In this document: positions 6,838-14,836 of the stretch, piece by piece
Layout of the letters: every line of letters begins with the position of its first letter
Position numbering within the stretch: position 1 is the first letter of the stretch
Source: Actinomadura violacea
GTDB taxonomy: Bacteria > Actinomycetota > Actinomycetes > Streptosporangiales > Streptosporangiaceae
Direction of reading: 5' to 3'
NCBI RefSeq assembly: GCF_017573465.1
Contig: NZ_JAGEPF010000058.1
Span: forward strand, 1-42,132
Length of the DNA stretch: 42,132 nt
Translations under genes and position numbers: made by a program
The notes under the pieces: model-generated
Told to the model about the DNA's origin: nothing
Seen by the model: only the letters and a program-made list of their open reading frames with translations
Databases searched by the model: none

Positions 6838-8266
6838 GCGACCTCAGCTCGTCCAGCGCGTCCTCCAGGTGGTCGATGATCTCGGAGGGGTCGGGCACCA
6901 GGTCGCGGCAGGCGACGATGCCGACGTCCACCTTGCCGTCGTAGGAGAAGACCGTGATGTTCATCCCGCCGCTGACGTCCGTGATGACCGAGATCGGGTA
7001 GTAGCCGAGCACCCGCGCGCCGCACAGGTACAGCGGGAACTGCGGGCCCGGCACGTTCGACACCACCAGGTTCACCGGGCGCAGCGCCACCGCCGACGCG
7101 GCCTGCAGCGCGAACCGGGTGGCGACGGACGCGAGCGGCGCGGGCAGCAGCCCGCTCAGCTCCCGCACCCAGCCGCCCGACGAGGCGCTGAACCGCCGCT
7201 TGACCAGGTCCATGTCGCGCCGGACGGCGGCGTACCGCTCCGCCGGGTCGGGGACGTGGGTGGCCAGCGGCGTGCTCATGATCGACACCTGGTTGCCGCC
7301 GGGGCCGGCACCGCCCGCGAGCCGCAGCGACACCGGCACGCCCGCGACGAGCGGCCCGTCCGGCAGGTCGCCGCGCTTGTCCAGCCACTGCCGCAGCGCG
7401 GTCGCGCACAGCGCCATGACCACGTCGTTCACGCTGCCGCCGAGCCCCCGCCGGATCTCCTTGACGTCCGCGAGCGGCAGCTCGCCGAAGGCGACGGCGC
7501 GGCGCCGCCCCACCGGCCGGTTGAACGGGGTCGGCGGCGCGGCGACCCGCGGCACCGGCGGGGCCGCGGGCCGGCCGAGCGCGCCCTGCACCAGCGACGC
7601 CATGGACCCGACGCCCGGGATGGACGCGAGGCCCGGGATCTCGTCCAGGTACGGGACGGTGCGCGCGAGCGACAGCGCTGTCCGGACCGGCTGCACCACC
7701 GCCCGCACCAGGCCCGCCCCGATCATGCTCGCGGGGCTCGGTGCGCGGTCGGGCTCGGCGTCGTCCGGCGGCAGTTCCCTCGGCTCGGGCGCCAGGTCGA
7801 GGAGCGCGGCCAGCGTCTCGGCCGCCAGCACCCCGTCGATCGCCGCGTGGTGCACCTTCACGTACACGGCGACGCGCCCGCCCCGCAGACCCTGGATGAG
7901 CGCGATCCCCCACAGCGGGCGGGACCGGTCGAGCGGCTGCTCGTGCAGCATCGCGACCGCGTCCGCGAGCTGCCGGTCGTCGCCCGGCGACGGCAGCCCG
8001 ATCTCGACGATGTGCTTCTCCGGCGCGAAGTCCGGGTCGTCCTCCCAGTACGGGAAGTCCAGGCCGAACGGCACCTGGACGAGCCGCCGCCGCAGCGGCG
8101 CCGCCAGGTGGGCGCGGTCGCGCACCAGCTCCGCCACCATCTCGGCGGTGAGCCGCCCGCCCGGGCAGGACGCGGGATCGAGCACCCCGAGCCCCGCGAT
8201 GTGCGCCTGCACGTTGCCCACCTCGGCGTTCAGGAAGGTCGCGTCCACGCTGGTCAGCTGCGTCAT
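6827..8266 (-). CDS. Wax ester synthase/diacylglycerol O-acyltransferase (WS/DGAT)
   Basis: A 479-residue enzyme that transfers acyl groups from acyl-CoA to diacylglycerol or fatty alcohols, making storage lipids at the membrane. The catalytic HHxxxDG motif is intact as HHAAIDG (139-145), preceded by PLWG (117-120). The C-terminal half carries the family NDVVMALC motif (after GGSVN) and the conserved NVPGPQFPLYLCG segment. Length is typical (450-480). It begins ATGACGCAGCTGACC and has no neighbour in an operon. The promoter region upstream carries GTTAAGT and GTTACTT repeats (8353-8370). Together with the PlsC gene and the Mce operon it suggests active neutral-lipid metabolism. Confidence 0.9.
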   Translation of the reverse strand: MTQLTSVDATFLNAEVGNVQAHIAGLGVLDPASCPGGRLTAEMVAELVRDRAHLAAPLRRRLVQVPFGLDFPYWEDDPDFAPEKHIVEIGLPSPGDDRQLADAVAMLHEQPLDRSRPLWGIALIQGLRGGRVAVYVKVHHAAIDGVLAAETLAALLDLAPEPRELPPDDAEPDRAPSPASMIGAGLVRAVVQPVRTALSLARTVPYLDEIPGLASIPGVGSMASLVQGALGRPAAPPVPRVAAPPTPFNRPVGRRRAVAFGELPLADVKEIRRGLGGSVNDVVMALCATALRQWLDKRGDLPDGPLVAGVPVSLRLAGGAGPGGNQVSIMSTPLATHVPDPAERYAAVRRDMDLVKRRFSASSGGWVRELSGLLPAPLASVATRFALQAASAVALRPVNLVVSNVPGPQFPLYLCGARVLGYYPISVITDVSGGMNITVFSYDGKVDVGIVACRDLVPDPSEIIDHLEDALDELRSLSR

Positions 8267-8505
8267 CCGTTGGTCCCGTCCGCTCGTCCGGCAGTCGCCC
8301 GCCCTTCCAGGTTTCGGCGGCGGACGCGGTGGGTCAACGCCCCGCGCCGGAAAGTAACACCGACTTAACGGGACGTTTCACTCGGTTCATCTGCCGATTC
8401 GGGCAACCAGGGAACCTTTTCCCGATCCGGCGTCCCGATGCGGTCAGCGAACGGCACAGGCCTGATCAAGAAACGGTTCGCCCTCCGGCCCGGTGATCAC
8501 CGCAC
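8267..8505. other. Intergenic region between divergent WS/DGAT and ung
   Basis: About 240 bp without a convincing gene. It contains the facing promoters, an AAGTAACACCGACTT inverted element (8353-8367) probably linked to WS/DGAT control, and the ung -10 at its right end. Open frames here are short and have compositional bias only. Confidence 0.4.
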
Positions 8506-8511
8506 TAGGCT
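8506..8511 (+). promoter_or_regulatory. -10 element TAGGCT of leaderless ung
   Basis: TAGGCT ends 8 nt before ATG 8520, and no Shine-Dalgarno is present. This decides the start and rejects an upstream in-frame ATG at 8493, which would precede the -10. Confidence 0.5.
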
Positions 8512-8519
8512 GGGGCGCC

Positions 8520-9197
8520 ATGACGGCACGCCCCCTCACCGAGATCGTCGAAGCCGGCTGGGCGCAGGCCCTCGCCCCCGTCGCCGGGACGATCGCGGCC
8601 GCCGGCGACTGGCTGCGCGCCGAGGTCGCCGCCGGACGCCGCTACCTGCCCGCCGGCAACCTCATCCTGCGCGCCTTCACCCAGCCGTTCGACGAGGTCC
8701 GGGTGCTGATCGTCGGCCAGGACCCCTATCCCACGCCCGGCCACCCGGTCGGCCTCAGCTTCTCGGTGGCCCCGGACGTCCGGCCGCTGCCCGCCAGCCT
8801 GGTCAACATCTTCCGCGAGTACTGCGACGACCTCGGCCACCCGGAGCCGTCCAACGGCGACCTCACGCCCTGGGCCGAGCGCGGCGTCCTGCTGCTGAAC
8901 AGGTCCCTGACCGTCATGCCGCGCAAGCCCGGCTCGCACCGCGACAAGGGCTGGGAGCAGGTGACCGAGCAGGCCATCCGCGCCCTCGCCGCCCGCGACC
9001 GCCCGCTCGTCGCGATCCTGTGGGGCCGCGACGCCCGCAACCTCAAGCCGATGCTCGGGGGCGTCCCCTGCATCGAGTCGCCGCACCCGAGCCCCTACTC
9101 CGCCAACAGCGGCTTCTTCGGCTCCCGCCCCTTCACCCGCGCCAACCAGCTCCTGGAGCAGCAAGGCGCCCAGCCTCTCGACTGGAAACTCCCCTAA
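8520..9197 (+). CDS. ung: Uracil-DNA glycosylase (family 1)
   Basis: A 225-residue DNA repair enzyme that removes uracil from DNA. The water-activating motif is GQDPYPTPGH (66-75; catalytic Asp68), the uracil-binding Asn lies in LLLNRSLTV (near 127), and the DNA-intercalation loop is HPSPYSANSG (189-198). Length matches Ung. The SFS strand after the first motif is also conserved. Monocistronic; the 3' side runs into a cluster of hairpins. Nothing unusual apart from the leaderless start. Confidence 0.96.
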   Translation: MTARPLTEIVEAGWAQALAPVAGTIAAAGDWLRAEVAAGRRYLPAGNLILRAFTQPFDEVRVLIVGQDPYPTPGHPVGLSFSVAPDVRPLPASLVNIFREYCDDLGHPEPSNGDLTPWAERGVLLLNRSLTVMPRKPGSHRDKGWEQVTEQAIRALAARDRPLVAILWGRDARNLKPMLGGVPCIESPHPSPYSANSGFFGSRPFTRANQLLEQQGAQPLDWKLP

Positions 9198-9244
9198 GAG
9201 CCGGCTGAACACGCATACGAAAGAGCAGACCCCAGCCCCCGGCA

Positions 9245-9350
9245 CGGGCGTGCACGCGGAGCGAGTGCAGCGAGCGCAGCGGGCACGCCCGACGACGGAC
9301 GAGGCGTTTCACGCGGAGCGCCAGCGGAGCGGGAAACGCCTCGTCCGTCG
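9245..9350. repeat. Two related hairpins between ung and the next gene
   Basis: The first has arms CGGGCGTGC (9245-9253) and GCACGCCCG (9283-9291). The second has perfect 18-nt arms, 9293-9310 and 9333-9350. Both loops contain an ACGCGGAGCG sequence followed by AGCG-type repeats, so the two units look related. They lie between convergent genes and may act as a bidirectional terminator, or be members of a dispersed repeat family. Confidence 0.6.
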
Positions 9351-9361
9351 CAACGGGGGTT

Positions 9362-9381
9362 CCAGGGGGTCGCCCCCCTGG
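9362..9381 (-). terminator. GC hairpin abutting the end of 9383-10237
   Basis: CCAGGGGG (9362-9369) and CCCCCTGG (9374-9381) form an 8-bp perfect stem with a 4-nt loop, beginning 2 bp past the stop codon of the minus-strand gene. There is no U tract, as is common in actinobacteria. Confidence 0.6.
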
Positions 9382-9382
9382 G

Positions 9383-10237
9383 CTAGCTCGGCAGGCGGCG
9401 GAGGAGGGCGGCGAACTCGTCCGAGGCGTGCGCCGGGGCGTCGGCGGGGAGGGGGGTGAGGCGGCGCTCGCCGTGGCTCCAGTAGACGCCGGGGGCGCAC
9501 GGGTCGTCGGCGGCGGCGTGCATCTCCCGGACGACGTCGGCGAAGACGGGGAGCACCTCGCGGACGGCCTGGGACGTGATCGGGTACAGCAGCAGCGTGC
9601 TGTGGCACGGGGCGCCGACGAGCGCGCCGTGCTCGTTCGGCCCCGGGAGGAACTGGTCGACCTCGCTGAGCAGCGCCGACACGTACCGGCTGCCGGGTTT
9701 GGTCACCACCCGGACGTCGCGTCCGGGCAGCAGGGGCTGGTCGTGCACGCAGACGTCCGACAGCTCGCGGTCGTGGGTGTTCGTCATCACGTAGCCGAGC
9801 TTGTGCAGGCCGAGCAGGCCGGCGCGGGCCTTGGTCAGCGGGCCGCCGTAGCGCGGATGCTCGATCATCACCATCGCGTCGAAGTGGTCGCCGGCGGGGA
9901 CGACGACGAGGCCCTCCCGGTCGCGCGGCGCGAGCTTCGGCACGATCCGCAGCCGCAGCAGCTCGCGGACGTCGCCGAACAGCTCCATCTCGCCGACGGC
10001 GAGGAACGCGCGGTCGCCGACCTCGCGGACCCACTCGTCCACCACCTGCGGCCACGCCGAGCGCGGCTCGCGGCTACAGCGCTCCAGGACCGTCCAGCTG
10101 GAGGCGCGCGCCTCGGACCGGCCGAGCGGCAGCACCACCTCCGAGGTCCCGGAGTCGAACCAGGCGCTGGGCGCCAGCGCCGGGAGCACGTCGCGGATGA
10201 GCGCGTGCACGTCCGCCGCCGCGTCCAACGGTTCCAT
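9383..10237 (-). CDS. Conserved hypothetical protein (DUF1444-like at best)
   Basis: A 284-residue soluble protein with no signal peptide or transmembrane helix. I do not recognise it firmly. The alternation of helical N-terminus, LRLRIVPK, then GLVVVPAGDHFDAMVMIEH and a late ALLSEVDQFLPGPNEHGALVG strand-loop region faintly recalls DUF1444/YtpQ proteins. ATG 10237 is chosen over ATG 10243 because AAGGGGG (10244-10250) then has a 6-nt spacer; at 10243 the spacer would be zero. It is divergent from plsC, from which it is separated by about 130 bp. No functional context. Confidence 0.6.
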   Translation of the reverse strand: MEPLDAAADVHALIRDVLPALAPSAWFDSGTSEVVLPLGRSEARASSWTVLERCSREPRSAWPQVVDEWVREVGDRAFLAVGEMELFGDVRELLRLRIVPKLAPRDREGLVVVPAGDHFDAMVMIEHPRYGGPLTKARAGLLGLHKLGYVMTNTHDRELSDVCVHDQPLLPGRDVRVVTKPGSRYVSALLSEVDQFLPGPNEHGALVGAPCHSTLLLYPITSQAVREVLPVFADVVREMHAAADDPCAPGVYWSHGERRLTPLPADAPAHASDEFAALLRRLPS

Positions 10238-10357
10238 GCTCATCCCCCTTCACCATCGGCGGATCACGTCACACCCCCCACCTTCTCAGAGTTCCGGCCG
10301 CTTGTGGGATCCATCGCGATCCCGGCGCCGCACTCGCTGATCATGGCGTCGCTCAAG

Positions 10358-10363
10358 TACGGT
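10358..10363 (+). promoter_or_regulatory. -10 element TACGGT of plsC
   Basis: TACGGT ends 6 nt before ATG 10370, supporting a leaderless start and excluding the in-frame ATG at 10343. Confidence 0.45.
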
Positions 10364-10369
10364 GCTGAC

Positions 10370-11164
10370 ATGTCCGAACGCGTGTACCCGCCAGTGATCA
10401 AGACGGCTCTTGGCGTGTTCAAGGCCCTGAACATCAAGTTCCGCCTGGAGGGGACCGAGCACATTCCCGCCGAGGGCGGTGCCGTGCTCGTCAGCAACCA
10501 CGTCAGCTACCTCGACTTCATCTTCGCGGGGCTGGCCGCGCACCCGGCCGGGCGGCTGGTGCGGTTCATGGCGAAGAAGGAGATCTTCGACAACCGGGTC
10601 GGCGGTCCGCTGATGCGCGGGATGAAGCACATCCCGGTCGACCGGGAGGCGGGCGCCTCGTCGTACGCGGCGGCGCTGAAGGCGCTGCGCGGCGGCGAGA
10701 TCGTGGGGGTGTTCGCGGAGGCGACGATCAGCCGCTCCTTCACGGTGAAGGACATCAAGAGCGGCGCGGTGCGGATGGCGGTGGCGTCGAAGACCCCGCT
10801 GATCCCGGTCGCGCTCTGGGGTCCGCAGCGGCTGTGGACGAAGGGCCGCAAGCGCCGGCTGCTGCAGCGCAACGTGCCGGTGACGATCCTGGTCGGCGAG
10901 CCGCTGTACCCCAAGCGCGGCGACGACTACGACCAGGTCACCGAGGACCTGCGGGCCCGGATGTCGGAGCTGCTGGAGAAGGCGCAGCGCGAGTACCCGG
11001 ACGTCCCGAAGGCGGGCGAGAAGTGGTGGCAGCCCGCCTATCTCGGCGGCTCCGCGCCGACGCCGGAGGAGGCCGAGAAGCTCGACTTCCAGGAGGCGGA
11101 GGCGCGCCGGGCGTCCCGGCTGGAGCGCGAGGAGCGCGCGCAGGGCGAGGGCGGCGCCTCCTGA
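10370..11164 (+). CDS. plsC: 1-acyl-glycerol-3-phosphate acyltransferase family protein
   Basis: A 264-residue PlsC-fold enzyme expected to acylate lysophosphatidic acid or a related lipid at the inner membrane. Block I is NHVSYLD (43-49; His44, Asp49). Block II follows at FMAKKEIFDN (67-76). Block III, usually F-P-E-G-T-R-S, reads FAEATIS (115-121), a variant found in some actinobacterial members. Block IV is LIPVALWGPQ. The C-terminus (220-264) is charged and probably disordered. The substrate may therefore differ from E. coli PlsC. No operon partner; a short gap separates it from the AAA gene. Confidence 0.88.
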   Translation: MSERVYPPVIKTALGVFKALNIKFRLEGTEHIPAEGGAVLVSNHVSYLDFIFAGLAAHPAGRLVRFMAKKEIFDNRVGGPLMRGMKHIPVDREAGASSYAAALKALRGGEIVGVFAEATISRSFTVKDIKSGAVRMAVASKTPLIPVALWGPQRLWTKGRKRRLLQRNVPVTILVGEPLYPKRGDDYDQVTEDLRARMSELLEKAQREYPDVPKAGEKWWQPAYLGGSAPTPEEAEKLDFQEAEARRASRLEREERAQGEGGAS

Positions 11165-11221
11165 GCGGCGTGTCCCTAATTCGGTGGACGCGCCCGCCCG
11201 GCACGCCTGATGATCAGTGAT

Positions 11222-12382
11222 ATGACCATGTCGCGGGAGAGGCCGCAGGACGTCCTGCATCTCGTCGGGCCCGGGGAGAACGTGTCCGATCCGGGGCCGG
11301 AGTCGACGCTGCCCGTGGTCTTCAACCTCAGCGACAACAACTCCCCCGCCGACGTGATGGACGTGCTGTCGCTGCGCCCGTTCGCGTCCGGCGAGCAGCC
11401 CTGGTCGCGGTCGGCGCGGCTGGACCACGTCCGCCCGGAGGCGCCGCTGCGCCCGGACGGCGCGCGCCTGGTCCGGGTGGCCCGCGAGAAGGGCAAGGAG
11501 TCGGTGCTCGCCGAGGGCGACGGCTGGACGCTGCTGACCAACCGGTGGAAGAACGGCAGCGCGTACCTCGCGGTGTCGGCGGTGTCGGACGCGCTGGCCG
11601 AGTCCGTGCTGGACGCGTCGGTGAAGGACGCGACGGACCCGCCGAAGACCGACGAGACCAGCGTCGAGATGGGCTTCTGGCACATGGGGATGCACGGGCC
11701 GTCCCGGGACGAGCGGGCGATCTCCGCCGACACGTGGGAGGAGATCCGCGGCAACTACACCGGCAGCGTCGCGGAGGCCCTCGACCAGGTGATGAGCCTC
11801 ACCCGCGACGAGGTGGCGGGCCGGCTCCTGCTGCTGCACGGCCCGCCGGGCACCGGCAAGACGACGGCGCTGCGCGCGCTGGCGCGGTCGTGGGGCAAGT
11901 GGTGCCAGGCGGACTGCGTGCTCGACCCGGAGGCGCTGTTCGGCACGCCGAGCTACCTCATGGAGGTGGCGGTCGGCGACGACGAGGACGAGAACCGCCG
12001 GTGGCGGCTGCTCATCCTGGAGGACTGCGACGAGCTGATCCGCGGGGAGGCGAAGCAGTCGACGGGCCAGGGCCTGTCGCGGCTGCTGAACCTCACCGAC
12101 GGGATGCTCGGGCAGGGCCGGGACGTCCTGGTGGCGATCACCACGAACGAGGACCTGGCGATGCTGCATCCGGCGGTGGTGCGGCCGGGCCGGTGCCTGG
12201 CGCAGATCGAGGTGGGCCGGCTGTCCCGCGAGGAGTCGGTGGCGTGGCTGGACGGCTCGGACGCCGCGGCCGAGATCGGCCCGGACGGCGCGACCCTCGC
12301 CGAGCTGGTCGCGCTCCGCAAGGGCGAGCACCGTCCCGAGACCCACGCCGCGCCGTCCACCGCGACCGGCTTCTACCTCTAG
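11222..12382 (+). CDS. AAA ATPase with N-terminal DUF5925-like domain
   Basis: A 386-residue protein. The N-terminal 165 residues resemble the DUF5925-type region of actinomycete ATPases (PVVFNLSDNNSPADVMDVLSL). The C-terminal AAA module has Walker A GPPGTGKT (about 207-214), Walker B LLILEDCDE (263-271), a sensor-1 stretch VLVAITTNEDLA and an arginine-rich RPGRCLA segment as in AAA+ arginine-finger regions. It is probably a remodelling or unfolding ATPase; substrate unknown. The start is uncertain: in-frame ATGs lie at 11210, 11222 and 11228 and none has a clear Shine-Dalgarno. Followed by a strong hairpin. Confidence 0.8.
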   Translation: MTMSRERPQDVLHLVGPGENVSDPGPESTLPVVFNLSDNNSPADVMDVLSLRPFASGEQPWSRSARLDHVRPEAPLRPDGARLVRVAREKGKESVLAEGDGWTLLTNRWKNGSAYLAVSAVSDALAESVLDASVKDATDPPKTDETSVEMGFWHMGMHGPSRDERAISADTWEEIRGNYTGSVAEALDQVMSLTRDEVAGRLLLLHGPPGTGKTTALRALARSWGKWCQADCVLDPEALFGTPSYLMEVAVGDDEDENRRWRLLILEDCDELIRGEAKQSTGQGLSRLLNLTDGMLGQGRDVLVAITTNEDLAMLHPAVVRPGRCLAQIEVGRLSREESVAWLDGSDAAAEIGPDGATLAELVALRKGEHRPETHAAPSTATGFYL

Positions 12383-12398
12383 GCTCCGCCGGCCTGCG

Positions 12399-12435
12399 GC
12401 GTGCCGTCCTCGTGGCGCTCTTGAGGACGGCACGC
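12399..12435. terminator. Bidirectional hairpin terminator
   Basis: Perfect 13-bp arms GCGTGCCGTCCTC (12399-12411) and GAGGACGGCACGC (12423-12435) with an 11-nt loop sit exactly between the stops of two convergent genes. Confidence 0.75.
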
Positions 12436-12450
12436 GTCGCGATTAATGGG

Positions 12451-13632
12451 TCAGGTCGCCTTGGCGAGGGCCTGCTCGATGTCGGCCCACAGATCGCCCG
12501 GGTCCTCCAGGCCGACGGCCAGTCGCACGGTGCCTTCGCCGATGCCGGCGGCGGCGAGGGACGCGGCGTCCATCTGCCGGTGCGACGTGCTCGCCGGATG
12601 CATGACGAGCGTGCCGGTGTCGCCGAGCGACGGGCTGAGCGACACCAGCCGCACCGACTCGCTGAACACCCGCCCGGCCTCGCGCCCGCCGGCCAGCTCG
12701 AACGACAGGACGCCGCCCGCGCCGTCCGGCAGCAGCCGCCGCGCGGCCTCGTGCTGCGGGTGGTCGATGAGCCCGGGGTAGTGGACGCGGTCGACGGACG
12801 CGTGCCCGGCGAGCCGGCGGGCGAGGTCGAGGGCGTTCGCGCTGTGCCGGGCGACGCGCATCGGCGCGGTCGCGAGGCCGCGCAGGGTCAGCCAGGCGGC
12901 GAACGGGTCGGCGGTGGAGCCGAGCTCGACGGCGTGGTCCCAGACGCGGCGGTGCACGTCCGGGTCGGCGAACACGGCGGCGCCGCCGACGACGTCGCCG
13001 TGCCCGCTGAGGTACTTGGTGACGGAGTGGACGACGATGTCCGCGCCGTGCTCGATGGGCCGGCACAGCAGCGGCGCAAAGGTGTTGTCGACGACGGTGA
13101 GCACGCCCGTCCCGCGGACGGCCTCGGTGAACGCGGGGATGTCGGTGACGTGCGTGGTCGGGTTCGCGACCGTCTCCAGGTAGAGCAGCCGCGTTTCCGG
13201 GCGCAGCGCGGCGCGGACCTCGGCGGGGTCGTCGCCCGTGACGTGGGTCAGCTCGATGCCCCACCGGTCGGCGAGGTCGTGCAGCAGCGCGTACGTGCCG
13301 CCGTACAGCGACGACTGGGCGATGACGTGGTCGCCGGACTTCAGCAGCGCCATCAGGACGGCGTTGATCGCGCCCATCCCGGCGGCGGTGGCGAGGGCCC
13401 CGGCACCGCCCTCGATTCCGGCGAGGGCCTCCTCCAGGGCGCGGACGGTCGGGTTGCTCATCCGCCCGTACAGGAACGCCTGCCCGGGGCCGTGGAACGC
13501 GGCGGCGAGGTCGTCGGCGCCGTCGAAGGCGAACAGGTGCCCCTGGTAGATCGGCTGGCCGAGCGGGCGGCTGCCGGACGGCGTGATCACGGGCGGGTGG
13601 ACGGCTCGGGTCTGCGGATGGTGTCCGGTCAT
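12451..13632 (-). CDS. Cys/Met-metabolism PLP-dependent lyase (methionine gamma-lyase type)
   Basis: A 393-residue fold-type I PLP enzyme acting on sulfur amino acids. Landmarks are YGRMSNPT (55-62), the cofactor-stacking Tyr in SSLYGGTY (107-114), Asp182 in VVDNTFA, and the Schiff-base Lys206 in VHSVTKYLSGHGD (201-213). The C-terminus has the HPASTSHRQM signature of the family. Reaction could be methionine gamma-lyase, cystathionine gamma-synthase or gamma-lyase; the sequence alone does not settle it. ATG 13632 is preferred because a -10-like CAGGCT (13640-13645) ends 7 nt upstream; the frame stays open into the intergenic region but loses homology. Monocistronic, with its own terminator. 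Confidence 0.88.
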   Translation of the reverse strand: MTGHHPQTRAVHPPVITPSGSRPLGQPIYQGHLFAFDGADDLAAAFHGPGQAFLYGRMSNPTVRALEEALAGIEGGAGALATAAGMGAINAVLMALLKSGDHVIAQSSLYGGTYALLHDLADRWGIELTHVTGDDPAEVRAALRPETRLLYLETVANPTTHVTDIPAFTEAVRGTGVLTVVDNTFAPLLCRPIEHGADIVVHSVTKYLSGHGDVVGGAAVFADPDVHRRVWDHAVELGSTADPFAAWLTLRGLATAPMRVARHSANALDLARRLAGHASVDRVHYPGLIDHPQHEAARRLLPDGAGGVLSFELAGGREAGRVFSESVRLVSLSPSLGDTGTLVMHPASTSHRQMDAASLAAAGIGEGTVRLAVGLEDPGDLWADIEQALAKAT

Positions 13633-13984
13633 GTGTCCAGCCTGCGGTGCGGCGGCGGGCGGGCGGCAGAGCCAATCGCGGGCAGTGGCCTGGAGCCGGG
13701 CCCGCGGTCCCCTGGCCAGTGGTCCGGACCACGCCCCCGGCCTCCGCTCCGCGGCGCCGGACCACCGGCCCGGCCGGGGCCGCCGGCGCCGGATCGCCCG
13801 GAACGGTCCCCGTCCGCCGGATCGCCCACCCCGCGAGGGCGAGCCGGCGGCCGGGTGCGTTCCGGGCGGCCGACGGGCGGCGTCCCGCGGCCGGAGACCC
13901 GAGCATGTCCCGGCGGGGACGGTCCGCGCCATCCGTGAGATCACGGCCATATGACCGGATACGTCGGTGTTCGTCCCGTACGGG
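13633..13984. other. Intergenic region with 14-bp perfect palindrome
   Basis: About 350 bp with no convincing gene; the open frames are GC-bias artefacts. It holds the palindrome GTGGTCCGGACCAC (13719-13732) and a second copy of its half, CCGGACCAC (13757-13765), 33 bp away. This fits an operator for a dimeric or octameric regulator of the downstream lyase, inferred from position only. Confidence 0.5.
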
Positions 13985-14788
13985 TTACGGGGTCGCGTGC
14001 GCGAACAGGTGCCGGTACACCCGGCGCAGGCCGTGGAGATCACTGACCGGCTCACCGAACGTCAACCGCAGATCGAACGTCCCGCCGTCGTCCGGCGACG
14101 GCGCGCGGCAGCGCAGCCACATTCCGTACCGGTCCAGCGCGAGCGGCCGGACCTCCGGCAGGCCGCCCGGATCGCCGGTCGGCGACGCCGACACCGGCAG
14201 CAGGCCCTTCATCTCGTCGCGGTGGCAGGAGTCCAGATGGGTCAGGATGCCCGCGCCGATGGCGACGAACGGGTCCGGCGCGCCGGCCGCGTACTCCTCC
14301 GGTTCGAGGGTCGCGCCGCCCCAGGCGTCCTCGATCTCGACCTGCGCGACGTCCAGCGTGAGGACCGTCCACCCCCCGTCCCGCGGCGGCTCCTCGGCGG
14401 CGAGGTCGAGCAGCTCCGGCCGCGGATGCGGACGGGCCAGCCGCAGCGCCGCGCTCCGCAGCCCGGCCGGCGGCAGCTCGGTCAGCCACCCGTGCAGCCA
14501 GGCCCGGCCGCGCACCCGGTCGGCGAGCGGGACCGGCGCGACGTCGCACAGCCGCAGCGTGGCGGGCAGGTCGTCCTCCCCGTCCAGCGCCCTGACCAGC
14601 GCGGACCCCTTCGGCAGGAGCAGCAGCGGCCGCCCGTCGAGGTCGGTCGCGTACGCCGTGACCGGCGCGTGCGGGACGCCCGGCGCCGCGAGGACCGCGT
14701 CCCCCATGCCGTAGGCGAGCGTCCGCGCCCGTTCCGCCGCCGTGGGCCCGCCCACCGGCGTCCCCGTCGTGTCCGCTCGCCCCACCAT
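13985..14788 (-). CDS. DUF2470-type protein under an iron box
   Basis: A 267-residue soluble protein. The C-terminal 85 residues (ILTHLDSCHRDEMKGLLP...GMWLRCR...LRLTFGEPVSDLHGLRRVYRHLF) match the DUF2470/heme-utilisation (HugZ-like) module; the N-terminal part (residues 17-160) resembles the flavin-split-barrel-like half of such proteins. Tandem iron boxes directly upstream show that it is iron-repressed, so a role in heme-iron use or siderophore iron release is likely. GGGAGG is 2 nt before ATG 14788 and 5 nt before the next codon, GTG 14785, so the latter may be the true start. Its divergent partner gene is destroyed. Confidence 0.75.
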   Translation of the reverse strand: MVGRADTTGTPVGGPTAAERARTLAYGMGDAVLAAPGVPHAPVTAYATDLDGRPLLLLPKGSALVRALDGEDDLPATLRLCDVAPVPLADRVRGRAWLHGWLTELPPAGLRSAALRLARPHPRPELLDLAAEEPPRDGGWTVLTLDVAQVEIEDAWGGATLEPEEYAAGAPDPFVAIGAGILTHLDSCHRDEMKGLLPVSASPTGDPGGLPEVRPLALDRYGMWLRCRAPSPDDGGTFDLRLTFGEPVSDLHGLRRVYRHLFAHATP

Positions 14789-14802
14789 GGCCTCCCGACA
14801 TA

Positions 14803-14836
14803 TTAGATTAGGCTCACCTAACTAAGCCTTACCTAA
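14803..14836. promoter_or_regulatory. Tandem DtxR/IdeR iron boxes
   Basis: TTAGATTAGGCTCACCTAA (14803-14821) matches 17 of 19 bases of the iron-box consensus TTAGGTTAGGCTAACCTAA. A second, overlapping site, CTAACTAAGCCTTACCTAA (14818-14836), matches 13 of 19. Overlapping sites fit the double-dimer binding known for this regulator family. The pair sits between the DUF2470 gene and the start of a lost divergent gene. Confidence 0.85.

Noticed and set aside
13583..13954. Short plus-strand gene in the 350-bp gap
   Set aside because: No ribosome-binding site; composition is Arg/Pro/Gly low complexity, and it overlaps the palindromic regulatory region.
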